A stretch of DNA of 64,000 nucleotides from Streptomyces hyderabadensis (GTDB lineage: Bacteria > Actinomycetota > Actinomycetes > Streptomycetales > Streptomycetaceae): positions 1-64,000 of the forward strand of contig NZ_JAIOJZ010000026.1 in the NCBI RefSeq assembly GCF_020404845.1. The letters run 5' to 3'. Under the pieces are notes generated by a model that did no database searches, had not been told where the DNA came from, and saw only the letters and a list, made by a program, of their open reading frames with translations. Below are positions 36,561 through 45,304 of the stretch, piece after piece. Each line of letters begins with the position of its first letter. Position 1 is the stretch's first letter. The position numbers were made by a program, and so were the translations under genes.

Positions 36561-37298
36561 GTGGAAGCAGCGCTCACCGTGTTCGCCCTGCTCTTCCTGC
36601 TCGCCGTGGTGCTCGGCGTCTACGCCACGGTGAAGGCCGTCGGCGCCGCCAAGCGCAGTGTGGACCGCGGCATCACCCAGGCCCGCCGCACCGTCGAGGA
36701 CCACACCCTGCGGGCCAAGTCCCTCGTCCAGGTGGGCCCGGCGGCCGAGCTGGCGCAGCTGCGGCTGACCCTGCGCACCTCCATGCGGGCCACGCAGGAC
36801 GCGCTGCACGCGCGCGTGGCCGAGGACGAGTCCCTCAAGGAGTCGCTCGCCCTCTTCGAGCGGCTCAGCGCGCACGGCTTCGAGCTGGACGCCGAGCTGC
36901 GGCGGCTGGAGTCCGAGCCGGACCGGGCCACCCTCGCCGAGCGCCTGCCCGCACTGCGCGAGCGCACCGAGCGCATCACCCGGTCGGCGGACGCCCTGCG
37001 CTGGGCGGCCCGCGACCGCGCCCGCCGCTTCGCGGACGACGACCTGGACTCGCTCAGCGCGCAGATCGACGTGGAGGCCGGTGCGCTGCGGCACTGGACG
37101 GAAACGGAGCCCGCCGCCGCACCGCCGTCCTGGCCCGAGGCCCCCTCCGCCGACGCCCCGTCCAGCCGGCAGACCTGGCCGGATCCGCCCGCCCAGGACC
37201 CGGCGGAGGCGGACGCCACGCGCCCCGCCATCACCCCGCCCGCGGCGCGCCCCGTGTACCCCTGGCAGAAGAAGGCCCGTCCGGAGAGCACGACTTGA
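36561..37298 (+). CDS. Membrane-anchored hypothetical protein with coiled-coil region
   Basis: 245 residues. The GTG at 36561 has AAGGAGG 7 nt upstream and opens directly into a hydrophobic helix (ALTVFALLFLLAVVLGVYATV). The next ~150 residues are Glu/Arg/Leu-rich heptad-like helices (ELAQLRLTLRTSMRATQDAL, RLPALRERTERITRSADALR), suggesting a cytosolic coiled coil; the tail is Pro/Ala-rich. No known family; it is a Streptomyces-conserved type between leuS and degV. Function unknown. Confidence 0.8.
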   Translation: MEAALTVFALLFLLAVVLGVYATVKAVGAAKRSVDRGITQARRTVEDHTLRAKSLVQVGPAAELAQLRLTLRTSMRATQDALHARVAEDESLKESLALFERLSAHGFELDAELRRLESEPDRATLAERLPALRERTERITRSADALRWAARDRARRFADDDLDSLSAQIDVEAGALRHWTETEPAAAPPSWPEAPSADAPSSRQTWPDPPAQDPAEADATRPAITPPAARPVYPWQKKARPESTT

Positions 37299-37407
37299 CC
37301 TGACCGGCCCCACCCGAGCCGCCCGGTCCGGCCGCTCGGCCGCCCGGCCGGGGCGCTGTGAACGCCCGGTCGCCGGGGCCGGACTGCCGTACGGGCACTA
37401 CGCCAGG

Positions 37408-37413
37408 TAACCT
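37408..37413 (+). promoter_or_regulatory. -10 element 7 nt before the degV-like start
   Basis: TAACCT, 7 nt, then ATG at 37421; no ribosome site, leaderless candidate. Confidence 0.5.
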
Positions 37414-37420
37414 CCAGCTC

Positions 37421-38266
37421 ATGTCCCGCCATGTCGCTATCGTCACGGATTCAACGGCCTACCTTCCGGCCCGGACGATGGAGCGGCACGGCATCACCGC
37501 GGTACCCCTGACCGTCGTCCTGGGCGACCGGGCCCTGGAGGAGGGGACCGAGATCTCGACCCGGTCGCTGGCCCAGGCCCTGCAGAAACGCCGGCCGGTC
37601 ACCACCTCCCGCCCCAGTCCCCGGCTCTTCGCCGAGACCTACCGCCGGATCGCCGAGTCCGGCGCCGACGGCATCGTCTCCCTGCACCTGTCCGCCGAGC
37701 TCTCCGGCACCCACGACGCGGCCGTCGTCGCGGCGCGTGAGGCCGCCGTACCGGTCAGGGTGGTGGACACCGGGATGATCGCGATGGCCCTCGGATTCTG
37801 CGCGCTCGCCGCCGCGGAGGCGGCGGAGGCCGGCGGCACGGTGGACGAGGCGGTCACGGCCGCGGAGAAGCGCGCCGCGGCCACCTCCGCCTACTTCTAC
37901 GTCGACACCCTCGACTATCTGCGCCGGGGCGGCCGGATCGGGGCTGCCCAGGCGCTGTTCGGCTCCGCGCTCGCCGTGAAGCCGCTGCTGCAGCTGGCGG
38001 GCGGCCGCATCGAACCCCTGGAGAAGGTCCGGACGGCGTCCAAGGCCATCGCGCGGCTGGAGGAGATCGCCGCCGACCGGGCGGGCGGCGCGCCCGTCGA
38101 CATCGCCGTCCACCACCTCGCCGCCCCCGACCGGGCCACGGCCCTCGCGGACCGCCTGCGCGAGCGGGTGCCCGGGCTGGCCGACCTGCATGTGAGCGAG
38201 GTCGGCGCGGTGATCGGCGCACACACGGGGCCGGGGCTGCTGGGGGTTGTGGTCTCGACGCGATGA
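37421..38266 (+). CDS. DegV family fatty-acid-binding protein
   Basis: 281 residues. DegV/FakB-fold proteins bind a long-chain fatty acid and, with a FakA kinase, feed exogenous fatty acids to acyl-phosphate. Signatures: VAIVTDSTAYLP, VTTSRPSP, HLSAELSGTHDAA, VVDTGMIAMALGF, DTLDYLRRGGRIGAAQALFGSALAVKPLL and GAHTGPGLLGVV. No kinase partner is encoded nearby. The ATG follows a -10 box by 7 nt. The neighbouring order degV-comEA-comEC-holA-rpsT is conserved in actinobacteria. Confidence 0.94.
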   Translation: MSRHVAIVTDSTAYLPARTMERHGITAVPLTVVLGDRALEEGTEISTRSLAQALQKRRPVTTSRPSPRLFAETYRRIAESGADGIVSLHLSAELSGTHDAAVVAAREAAVPVRVVDTGMIAMALGFCALAAAEAAEAGGTVDEAVTAAEKRAAATSAYFYVDTLDYLRRGGRIGAAQALFGSALAVKPLLQLAGGRIEPLEKVRTASKAIARLEEIAADRAGGAPVDIAVHHLAAPDRATALADRLRERVPGLADLHVSEVGAVIGAHTGPGLLGVVVSTR

Positions 38267-38404
38267 GGGCGTGCCGGGTTCGCCGCGCCGCGTCGCCGTG
38301 CCGGGTCACTCGTTGGAGGGGCGGAGTTTTCCACAACCCGTGGGTAGTCCCCGGGAATTGACCATGATCATCGCGAGGGTGCCGGGCTGCCCGATCCTCG
38401 TCGC

Positions 38405-39472
38405 ATGGCTCTTCGATCACGCTCACGCAGCACGTCCGCGACCAGTGGCCCGGGCCGCGCCCCGGCCTCCGACGGCCGCCTCGCCCACCGCCGCGCACCC
38501 GGCTCCCACGCCCGCCCCCGCTCCCATGCCCGGCACGGACGCCGGTCCGCGCCGCCGGAGGAGCTGCGGCGCAGGGCGGAGGCCCTGTTCGGCGAGCGCG
38601 CCGGGCGGGCCGGCCCCGACGAGCTGCCGGACGGGCCGGGGAAGGGCCCGCCGTCGCCCGGCCCCGACGGCCTCGGCGGTCCCGACGGTCTCGGCGACAC
38701 GGACACCGGCACGGGTCCGTCCGACGGCACCACGACGGCCTGGCGGGAGCGGACCGGGCAGGCACTGCGGGAGCGGATGCCGCTGTGGCTGCAGACCCGG
38801 TGCGGGCTGGAGCGGCGCAGCGTGGCCGCGCTCTCGATGCTGCTCCTCGTGGCGGCGGTCTTCGCGGTGCAGCACTTCTGGTCCGGCCGCACCCAGCCGG
38901 TGGCGGCACCCGAGGTGGTGCGGGAGGCGGGGGCGTACGGGGCCGGGACACCGGGGCCGACGGCCGGAGACCGCGAGGCGGGGGACGAGCCCGGGGCCAA
39001 GGCCGCGCCGACGGCCACGGCCGGGCCCGAGATCGTGGTGGACGTCGGCGGCAAGGTCCGCAAACCCGGCGTCCACAGCCTCCCGGCCGGGTCCCGCGTC
39101 GCGGACGCCCTGCGAGCCGCCGGGGGCGTGCGACCCGGCACGAAGACCGACGGGCTGAACCGCGCCCGCTTCCTGGTGGACGGCGAGCAGGTGATCGTCG
39201 GAGCGACGGCCCCGGCCCCGGCGCCCGCGCCGGGCGCGGGCCCTGCCCCGGCGGGGGCACCGGGAGCGGTGGGCCCAGCGGCACCGGTCTCCCTCGGCAC
39301 GGCGACCGCCGACCAGCTCGACACCCTCCCGGGCGTCGGCCCGGTCCTCGCCCAGCACATCATCGACTACCGCACCGAGCACGGCGGCTTCCGCTCGGTG
39401 GACGAGCTGCGCGAGGTCAACGGCATCGGCGAGCGCCGGTTCGCCGACCTGCGGGACCTCGTGCGGCCATGA
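38405..39472 (+). CDS. comEA: ComEA-like helix-hairpin-helix DNA-binding protein
   Basis: 355 residues. A ~130-residue Arg/Pro/Gly-rich cytosolic N-terminus, one membrane helix at about 140-158 (AALSMLLLVAAVFAVQHFW), an SLBB domain (IVVDVGGKVRKPGVHSLPAGSRVADALRAAGG) and a C-terminal (HhH)2 domain (TADQLDTLPGVGPVLAQHIIDYR, INGIGERRF-like). ComEA binds incoming DNA in transformable bacteria. It overlaps comEC by 4 nt (ATGA), so they are coupled. The N-terminal extension is much longer than in Bacillus ComEA. Confidence 0.92.
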   Translation: MALRSRSRSTSATSGPGRAPASDGRLAHRRAPGSHARPRSHARHGRRSAPPEELRRRAEALFGERAGRAGPDELPDGPGKGPPSPGPDGLGGPDGLGDTDTGTGPSDGTTTAWRERTGQALRERMPLWLQTRCGLERRSVAALSMLLLVAAVFAVQHFWSGRTQPVAAPEVVREAGAYGAGTPGPTAGDREAGDEPGAKAAPTATAGPEIVVDVGGKVRKPGVHSLPAGSRVADALRAAGGVRPGTKTDGLNRARFLVDGEQVIVGATAPAPAPAPGAGPAPAGAPGAVGPAAPVSLGTATADQLDTLPGVGPVLAQHIIDYRTEHGGFRSVDELREVNGIGERRFADLRDLVRP

Positions 39473-42120
39473 GCGCGGACGTGAGGCACGCGGACCGGCC
39501 CGACGGACTGCGCGGGCCGGGCGGGCCAAGTGGGCCGGGCGCGGGCGCGGAGGACCGGCCGGGCGGGGACGACCGGCCGGAGGGGCGCGGCGGGCCGGGG
39601 GAGCCCCGTACGAGGCGCCCGCGCGCCGGCGTGCACGCCGCGTCCGGCCACCGGCTGGGCGCGGCCCGCCCCCGGCAGGAGGGCCCCGCGGACCTGCGCC
39701 TGGTGCCGCCGGCCCTCGCTGCCTGGGCGACGGCGGCACTGGTGCTGGACGTGCCGACCGGCTGGGCGGTGGGCGTGGTGACGGGCGCCCTGCTCCTGGC
39801 CGGGGCCCTGCTGTCGGCGCCGAGGCGCGGACGGCCCCGGGCACCGGTGGCCGTCGCCCTGCTGCTGTGCGTCGCCGCGTCCGCCGCCTCGGCCGCGCTG
39901 TACGGCGCGGACCCGCGGAGGGGGCCGGTGCCGGAGCTGGCGCGGAGGTACGCCACGGTCACCGCGGAGGTGGAGGTCACGGGCGACCCCCGCCTCACCC
40001 GGCCGCGGGTCCGGGGCAACCGTGCGGTGCCGCCCACCGTGCTGATCGAGGCCGACGTGCGGCGGGTGACGGAGGCGGGCGGGACGGCGGTGACGACCCG
40101 GACGCCGGTCCTCGTACTCGTGGACGTCGGCGAGCAGGGCGCGCGGTCCCGCACGGGGCCCGCACCCGCCGCCCGCTGGCTGAAGCTGCTGCCGACCACG
40201 AGGCTCCGGGTCACCGCCCGGCTGTCACCCCCGAGGAAGGGCGGGGACCGGATCGCCGCGGTGCTGCGGGTACGGGCGGGCCCACGGCCGCCGGAGTCGC
40301 TCGCCGGGCCCTCGGCGGCGCAACGGCTGGCGGGGAGGTTGCGGGCCGGCCTGCGCGCGGCGACCGAGGACCTGTCGGCGGACGCGAGGGCGCTGCTGCC
40401 CGGACTGGTCGTCGGCGACACCGCGCGCGTCACGCCGGAGCTGGAGGAGGCGTTCAAGGAGACCGATCTGACCCACACGCTGGCCGTGTCCGGCGCCAAC
40501 TTCACCATCGTGCTCGCGCTGCTCCTCGGCCCGCCGGGCCTGGCCCCGCGGGCCGAGCGCCGAGGCCTGGCACCCCGCCTCGGCCTGCGTCTGCGGACGA
40601 CCGCGCTGCTCGGCGCGGTGCTCGCGCTCGCCTTCGTCGTCGTGTGCCGCCCCGACCCGAGCGTGCTGCGGGCGGCGGCGTTCGGTTCCGTCGCCCTGCT
40701 CGCGCTGGCCACCGGCCGCCGCAGATCACTCCTGCCCGCTCTGGCGACGGCGGTCCTGCTGCTGGTCCTCTACGACCCCTGGCTGGCCCGCAGTTACGGC
40801 TTCCTGCTCTCCGTCCTGGCCACGGGCGCCCTGCTGACCATCGCTCCACGGTGGAGCGCGGCGTTGCGCCGGCGCCGGGTGCCGCCCCGGCTCGCGGAGG
40901 CGCTGGCCGCCGCGGGTGCCGCGCAGGCCGTGTGCGCACCGGTCGTCGTCGTGCTGTCGCAGCGGGTGAGTCTGGTGGGGGTGCCGTGCAACCTGTTGGC
41001 GGAGTTCGCGGTGGCCCCGGCCACGGTGCTCGGCTTCGCGGCCCTGGCGACGGCGCCGGTGGCGATGCCGCCGGCCAAGAGCCTGGCCTGGTGCGGGGGC
41101 TGGCCGGCCGAGTGGATCGCGGGCATCGCGCGCACCGGGGCGGCGCTGCCCGGTGCGGGCCTGGACTGGCCGGGCGGCTGGGCCGGTGCGGCGCTGCTCG
41201 CCCTCGTCACGGTGGGCGTGCTGCTGGCCGGCCGACGACTGGTGCGGCACCCCTGGTGGTGCGGGCTCTGCGCCCTGCTGCTGGTCCTCGTGGTGACGCA
41301 GCCGCCCCCGCTGGCCCGGGTGATCAAGGGCTGGCCCCCGCCGGGCTGGCGGATGGTGATGTGCGACGTGGGCCAGGGCGACGCGCTGGTCCTGGCGGCG
41401 GGACAGGGGACTGCCGTGGTCGTGGACGCGGGCCCCGACCCGCACCTGGTCGACCACTGCCTGCGCTCGCTCGGCGTCACCCGCGTCCCGCTCGTGCTGC
41501 TGACCCACTTCCACGCCGACCACGTGGCCGGGCTGCCCGGGGTGCTGCGGGGCCGCTCGGTCGGCGCGATCGAGACGACCGGCCTCGAAGAACCGGCGGA
41601 CCAGGCCGAGTTCGTCCGCAGGCAGGCGGCGGCCGGGCGGATCCCCCTGCGCCACGCCGCCGCCGGTGAGCGGCGGCGCTCCGGGCCGCTGTCCTGGCAG
41701 GTGGTCTGGCCCCCGCCGAGCCCGCCGGCCACCCCCGCACCGGGCACGGAAGGCGGCCCCAACGACGCCAGCGTCACCCTCCTCGTCCGGACGGCGGGCC
41801 TGCGTCTGCTCCTCCTCGGCGACCTGGAGCCCCCGGCCCAGCGGGAGCTGGCCCGCTCCCCGGCGGCAGCGGCGCTGGAGGGCGTCGACGTGCTGAAGGT
41901 GGCCCACCACGGCTCGGCCCACCAGGACTTCGCGTTCCTCCGCCGACTCGCCCCCCGGCTGGCGCTCATCAGCTGCGGTGAGGACAACACCTATGGCCAC
42001 CCGGCATCCGGCACGCTCGCGGCCCTGCGCGCCCAGGGGGCGACGCTGCTGCGCACGGACCGGGACGGGGCGGTGGCGGTCGCCGGTACGGGGAAGGAGC
42101 TGCGGGTGGCAGGGGAGTGA
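39469..42120 (+). CDS. comEC: ComEC/Rec2-family DNA-internalisation channel protein
   Basis: 883 residues. ATG overlaps the comEA stop (ATGA). Layout: an Arg/Gly/Pro-rich ~75-residue start, membrane helices, a DUF4131/OB-like segment (YATVTAEVEVTGDPRL), the competence domain (LLPGLVVGDTARVTPELEEAFKETDLTHTLAVSGANFTIVLALLLG) with many helices, and a C-terminal metallo-beta-lactamase-like domain with LLTHFHADHVAGLPG and VAHHGSAHQDFAFL. It forms the inner-membrane DNA channel in competent bacteria. Streptomyces has no established natural competence, so its real use here is open. Confidence 0.92.
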   Translation: MSADVRHADRPDGLRGPGGPSGPGAGAEDRPGGDDRPEGRGGPGEPRTRRPRAGVHAASGHRLGAARPRQEGPADLRLVPPALAAWATAALVLDVPTGWAVGVVTGALLLAGALLSAPRRGRPRAPVAVALLLCVAASAASAALYGADPRRGPVPELARRYATVTAEVEVTGDPRLTRPRVRGNRAVPPTVLIEADVRRVTEAGGTAVTTRTPVLVLVDVGEQGARSRTGPAPAARWLKLLPTTRLRVTARLSPPRKGGDRIAAVLRVRAGPRPPESLAGPSAAQRLAGRLRAGLRAATEDLSADARALLPGLVVGDTARVTPELEEAFKETDLTHTLAVSGANFTIVLALLLGPPGLAPRAERRGLAPRLGLRLRTTALLGAVLALAFVVVCRPDPSVLRAAAFGSVALLALATGRRRSLLPALATAVLLLVLYDPWLARSYGFLLSVLATGALLTIAPRWSAALRRRRVPPRLAEALAAAGAAQAVCAPVVVVLSQRVSLVGVPCNLLAEFAVAPATVLGFAALATAPVAMPPAKSLAWCGGWPAEWIAGIARTGAALPGAGLDWPGGWAGAALLALVTVGVLLAGRRLVRHPWWCGLCALLLVLVVTQPPPLARVIKGWPPPGWRMVMCDVGQGDALVLAAGQGTAVVVDAGPDPHLVDHCLRSLGVTRVPLVLLTHFHADHVAGLPGVLRGRSVGAIETTGLEEPADQAEFVRRQAAAGRIPLRHAAAGERRRSGPLSWQVVWPPPSPPATPAPGTEGGPNDASVTLLVRTAGLRLLLLGDLEPPAQRELARSPAAAALEGVDVLKVAHHGSAHQDFAFLRRLAPRLALISCGEDNTYGHPASGTLAALRAQGATLLRTDRDGAVAVAGTGKELRVAGE

Positions 42121-42285
42121 GGACCGTCATGCCCCTCGTGCTCACCCCACGGGGCCGCTTCTGTCCACTCCCAGCACATGTGACGGTTTCCCGCGATGTG
42201 GTCCCGTGTTGCCTCGAATGCCACATCGGTGATCGAATGTTTCTCCGTCAACTAGTTTTCTCATGTCGTGCAGAGGGTGTCGCAA

Positions 42286-43167
42286 ATGATCGGCCGCTTG
42301 CTGGGAAGCCGAACTAAGCGGATGCAACGGACGGGTCCCCTGGCGGCGGTACGCACCCCGCCGGCCGCGGGAGTGCTGAGCTGCCGCGTCCTCGACCCCG
42401 TCAACGATCCGGTGCCGGGCGCCGAGTTCACGGTCAGCGACGCCATGGGGCGCAAGGTGGTCGGGGGCGGTACGGACCCCTTCGGATCGTTCGTGGCGAC
42501 GGTCCCGGCGGGCGAGTACCGGCTCGCCGTGTCCGCCGAGGGGTACACCCCGTACCGCGCCTCCGCGACGGTCGTCGAGGACTCGCTGGCCTCGCTCGGG
42601 GACGTGACGCTGCAGGTGGCCCAGCCGCCGGAGCTGCCCGCGTCGGGCGACTGGGAGATCGAGCCCGCGCACTCCTCGATCGCGTTCACCGCGCGGCACA
42701 TCGGGCTGGCCCGGATCCACGGCCGGTTCAACTCCTTCGCCGGCGCGGTGCGCATCGCCGACGACATGCAGCAGTCCGCGATGCACGTCGTGATCGACGC
42801 GGCCTCCATCGACACCAATGTGAAGATGCGCGACGACCACCTGCGCTCGGCCGACTTCCTGGACGTGGAGCGGTTTCCGACCCTGGAGTTCTACAGCGAC
42901 CGGTTCACGCACCGCGGCGGCAACCGGTGGGCTGTCACCGGCGCGCTGTCCCTGCACGGTGTGACGCGCACGGTCACGCTGGACACCGAGTACCTCGGGC
43001 TCGGCAACGGCATGGAGGGCGAGACGCGAGCGGCCTGCCGCGCCACCACCGAGCTGCACCGCGACGACTTCACGGTGAGCTGGCAGACGATGCTGGCCCG
43101 CGGCATCGCCGTGGTCGGCCCCAGCATCCGCATCGACCTCGACGTGCAGATCGTGCCCAAGGGCTGA
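42286..43167 (+). CDS. YceI-family protein with N-terminal carboxypeptidase-regulatory-like domain
   Basis: 293 residues. Residues ~25-110 look like a transthyretin-like CarboxypepD_reg domain (LSCRVLDPVNDPVPGAEFTVSDAMG, FVATVPAGEYRLAVSAEGYTPY), followed by a YceI lipocalin-like barrel (WEIEPAHSSIAFTARHIGLARIHGRFNSFAG, MRDDHLRSADFLDVERFPTLEFYSDR, VTGALSLHGVTRTVTL). YceI barrels bind polyisoprenoids or similar amphiphiles. No signal peptide is seen. ATG 42286 has AGAGGG upstream; a GTG 18 nt earlier is possible. Confidence 0.88.
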   Translation: MIGRLLGSRTKRMQRTGPLAAVRTPPAAGVLSCRVLDPVNDPVPGAEFTVSDAMGRKVVGGGTDPFGSFVATVPAGEYRLAVSAEGYTPYRASATVVEDSLASLGDVTLQVAQPPELPASGDWEIEPAHSSIAFTARHIGLARIHGRFNSFAGAVRIADDMQQSAMHVVIDAASIDTNVKMRDDHLRSADFLDVERFPTLEFYSDRFTHRGGNRWAVTGALSLHGVTRTVTLDTEYLGLGNGMEGETRAACRATTELHRDDFTVSWQTMLARGIAVVGPSIRIDLDVQIVPKG

Positions 43168-43213
43168 TCGGCCCAGGAGCTGACCGGCCCAGGGTCTGAC
43201 CGGCCCAGGGGCT
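43166..43213 (+). repeat. 16-bp tandem repeat, 3 units, 5' of the small gene
   Basis: Units of the form GA(T/C)CGGCCCAGG(A/G)(G/T)CT at 43166-43181, 43182-43197 and 43198-43213, with the start of a fourth (GACCG). It begins at the YceI stop codon. Confidence 0.85.
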
Positions 43214-43230
43214 GACCGACAATGGCTCCC

Positions 43231-43476
43231 GTGAGCGACGTGAGACATGTACTGGTGCTGCCGGACCGCGATGCCGCGGAGGAGGCCGCCCAGGCGCTCG
43301 GGGAGCGGTTCGGGACCGACGAGGAACCGCGCATCCTCCGGGACGCCCTGGCCGGTGAGGACGACGCCGAGGACGCCCAGTGGCTGGTCGTCCTGCACGA
43401 CGAGCGGGAAGCGCTGGACCCCGGTGAGCTGGACGCGTTCGCCGCGGAGTGGGAGGGCTGGCGCGAGGAGCCGTAG
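43231..43476 (+). CDS. Small acidic hypothetical protein (81 aa)
   Basis: 81 residues, strongly acidic: VRHVLVLPDRDAAEEAAQAL, DEEPRILRDALAGEDDAEDAQWLVVLHD, ELDAFAAEWEGWREEP. No membrane or signal segment and no named family. The GTG at 43231 is preferred to the ATG 9 nt earlier, because that ATG forms part of a GACAATGG context in which GACAAT may be the -10 box 7 nt before the GTG. It is flanked on both sides by short tandem repeats. Function unknown. Confidence 0.75.
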   Translation: MSDVRHVLVLPDRDAAEEAAQALGERFGTDEEPRILRDALAGEDDAEDAQWLVVLHDEREALDPGELDAFAAEWEGWREEP

Positions 43477-43481
43477 CGCCG

Positions 43482-43547
43482 CCCGACCGGCAGTACCCGA
43501 CCGGCAGTACCCGACCGGCAGTACCCGACCGGCAGTACCCGACCGGC
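43482..43547 (+). repeat. 14-bp tandem repeat, 4.7 units
   Basis: Four perfect copies of CCCGACCGGCAGTA (43482-43495, 43496-43509, 43510-43523, 43524-43537) and a fifth partial copy to 43547, between the small gene's stop and the holA start. Confidence 0.95.
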
Positions 43548-43578
43548 GTTGTCAGTGGTGCGTGCGATGCTTGTCGCG

Positions 43579-44568
43579 ATGGCCAGGAAGACTGCGAACG
43601 ACGACCCTCTCGCCCCGGTGACCCTCGCCGTGGGCCAGGAGGACCTCCTGCTCGACCGTGCCGTGCAGGAGGTGGTGGCCGCCGCCAAGGCCGCCGACGC
43701 CGACACGGACGTACGCGACCTCACCCCCGACCAGCTGCAGCCCGGCACCCTCGCCGAGCTGACCAGCCCCTCGCTCTTCGCCGAGCGCAAAGTCGTGGTC
43801 GTACGCAATGCGCAGGACCTGTCCGCCGACACGGTCAAGGACGTCAAGGCCTACCTCGGCGCACCCGCCGAGGAGATCACCCTCGTCCTGCTGCACGCGG
43901 GCGGCGCCAAGGGCAAGGGCGTGCTCGACGCCGGCCGCAAGGCGGGCGCGCGCGAGGTGGCCTGCGCCAAGATGACGAAGCCCGCCGACCGGCTGGCCTT
44001 CGTGCGCTCCGAGTTCCGTACGGCCGGCCGGTCGGCCACGCCCGAGGCGTGCCAGGCACTGGTCGACGCGATCGGCAGCGACCTGCGGGAGCTGGCCTCC
44101 GCGGTCTCCCAGCTGACCGCCGACGTCGAGGGGACCGTCGACGAAGCGGTCGTCGGGCGGTACTACACCGGCCGGGCGGAGGCCTCCAGCTTCACGGTCG
44201 CCGACCGCGCGGTCGAGGGCCGCGCGGCGGAGGCGCTGGAGGCGCTGCGCTGGTCGCTGGCGACCGGGGTGGCACCGGTGCTGATCACCAGCGCGCTCGC
44301 GCAGGGCGTACGGGCCATCGGCAAGCTGTCCTCCGCCCGCGGCGGACGCCCCGCCGACCTCGCCCGCGAGCTGGGGATGCCGCCCTGGAAGATCGACCGC
44401 GTCCGGCAGCAGATGCGCGGCTGGACCCCGGACGGCGTATCCGTGGCCCTGCGCGCCGTGGCCGAGGCCGACGCGGGGGTGAAGGGCGGCGGGGACGACC
44501 CCGAGTACGCCCTGGAGAAGGCCGTGGTGACCATCGCGCGGGCGGCGCGTTCCCGGGGACGCGCGTAA
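43579..44568 (+). CDS. holA: DNA polymerase III subunit delta
   Basis: 329 residues. HolA is the clamp-loader subunit that opens the beta sliding clamp. N-terminal AAA-like domain: PLAPVTLAVGQEDLLLDRAVQEV, the clamp-contact region ELTSPSLFAERKVVVVRNAQDL, then helical domains with LRELASAVSQL and ALRWSLATGVAPVLITSALAQGVRAI, and WKIDRVRQQMRGWTPDGV. The ATG beginning MARKTANDD is chosen; two in-frame starts lie up to 30 nt earlier. Conserved partner position next to comEC and rpsT. Confidence 0.95.
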   Translation: MARKTANDDPLAPVTLAVGQEDLLLDRAVQEVVAAAKAADADTDVRDLTPDQLQPGTLAELTSPSLFAERKVVVVRNAQDLSADTVKDVKAYLGAPAEEITLVLLHAGGAKGKGVLDAGRKAGAREVACAKMTKPADRLAFVRSEFRTAGRSATPEACQALVDAIGSDLRELASAVSQLTADVEGTVDEAVVGRYYTGRAEASSFTVADRAVEGRAAEALEALRWSLATGVAPVLITSALAQGVRAIGKLSSARGGRPADLARELGMPPWKIDRVRQQMRGWTPDGVSVALRAVAEADAGVKGGGDDPEYALEKAVVTIARAARSRGRA

Positions 44569-44615
44569 CCCGGGTCGCGGCGCGCGTGACCCGGGTCGCA
44601 CAGCGGCGCACACCG

Positions 44616-44661
44616 AAGGCCCCGGCGTCCGTCCTGGGGAAGGACGGCCCACCGGGGCCTT
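44616..44661. terminator. holA terminator hairpin
   Basis: Outer stem AAGGCCCCGG / CCGGGGCCTT (44616-44625, 44652-44661) with an inner stem CCGTCCT / AGGACGG (44629-44635, 44641-44647), ending in a TTT run. Probably bidirectional, between convergent holA and rpsT. Confidence 0.75.
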
Positions 44662-44675
44662 TGGATCAAACTCGC

Positions 44676-44717
44676 GGATCCATGCCCGCGTGGCGAACGC
44701 AGGCCGCGCATGGATCC
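44676..44717. repeat. Inverted repeat between holA and rpsT
   Basis: GGATCCATGC / GCATGGATCC (44676-44685, 44708-44717), perfect 10-bp arms and a 22-nt loop. Second hairpin in the convergent interval; role unknown. Confidence 0.6.
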
Positions 44718-44800
44718 TTGGGTGCCGGACGGGAGCGGATGAGAGAGGGCCCGCTCTGGGTCCCTCCGGCGATCACACCAGATGAATCCAGATAAGGGGT

Positions 44801-45067
44801 TCAGCCCTTGAGGGCGCCGACCTTCTGGGCCAGGGCCGACTTCTTGTTGGCGGCCTGGTTCTTGTGGATGACGCCCTTGGAGACGGCCTTGTCGAGCTGG
44901 CGCGAAGCGGCGCGCTGGTACTCGGTGGCCTTCTCGACGTCACCCGCGGCGGCGGCCTCACGGGCCTTGCGGATCGCGGTCTTCAGAGAGGACTTGACGG
45001 CCTTGTTGCGCAGCCGGGCCTTCTCGTTGGTCTTGTTCCGCTTGATCTGGGACTTGATGTTCGCCAC
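44801..45067 (-). CDS. rpsT: 30S ribosomal protein S20
   Basis: 88 residues, the normal length. Begins MANIKSQIKRNKTNEKAR and ends KKSALAQKVGALKG, diagnostic for S20, an all-helical primary 16S rRNA binder. It is convergent with holA and divergent from lepA, as in other actinobacteria. Confidence 0.98.
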   Translation of the reverse strand: MANIKSQIKRNKTNEKARLRNKAVKSSLKTAIRKAREAAAAGDVEKATEYQRAASRQLDKAVSKGVIHKNQAANKKSALAQKVGALKG

Positions 45068-45169
45068 GAATGAGCCTTTGCAGGTTCAGGCACGAGGCCG
45101 CGAGGGTCCCGTGCCGGTGATTTCTTGTTGGAGTGCCTCGCGCTGAGAGGGCATGAGACACAGCCACCC

Positions 45170-45199
45170 ACACTACCAGCGGGTCATCGAGGGTCCCAA
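45170..45199 (-). promoter_or_regulatory. Promoter of rpsT
   Basis: On the minus strand TTGGGA (45199-45194), 18-nt spacer, TAGTGT (45175-45170), about 100 nt before the rpsT start codon. Confidence 0.55.
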
Positions 45200-45304
45200 A
45201 CCCATACCGGCTCCCCACCCGTGGGACCATGGAGGCTACGTATCGATCCGACCCGAGACCCGAGACCGCAGACACTGCGGACGCCTCAAGAATCAGGACC
45301 CTGC

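Noticed and set aside
43482..43547. CRISPR-like array
   Set aside because: Units are contiguous 14-bp tandem repeats with no spacers and no cas genes.
44676..44717. A tRNA or other structured RNA between holA and rpsT
   Set aside because: Only a single hairpin with 10-bp arms is present; no cloverleaf or known RNA family is visible.
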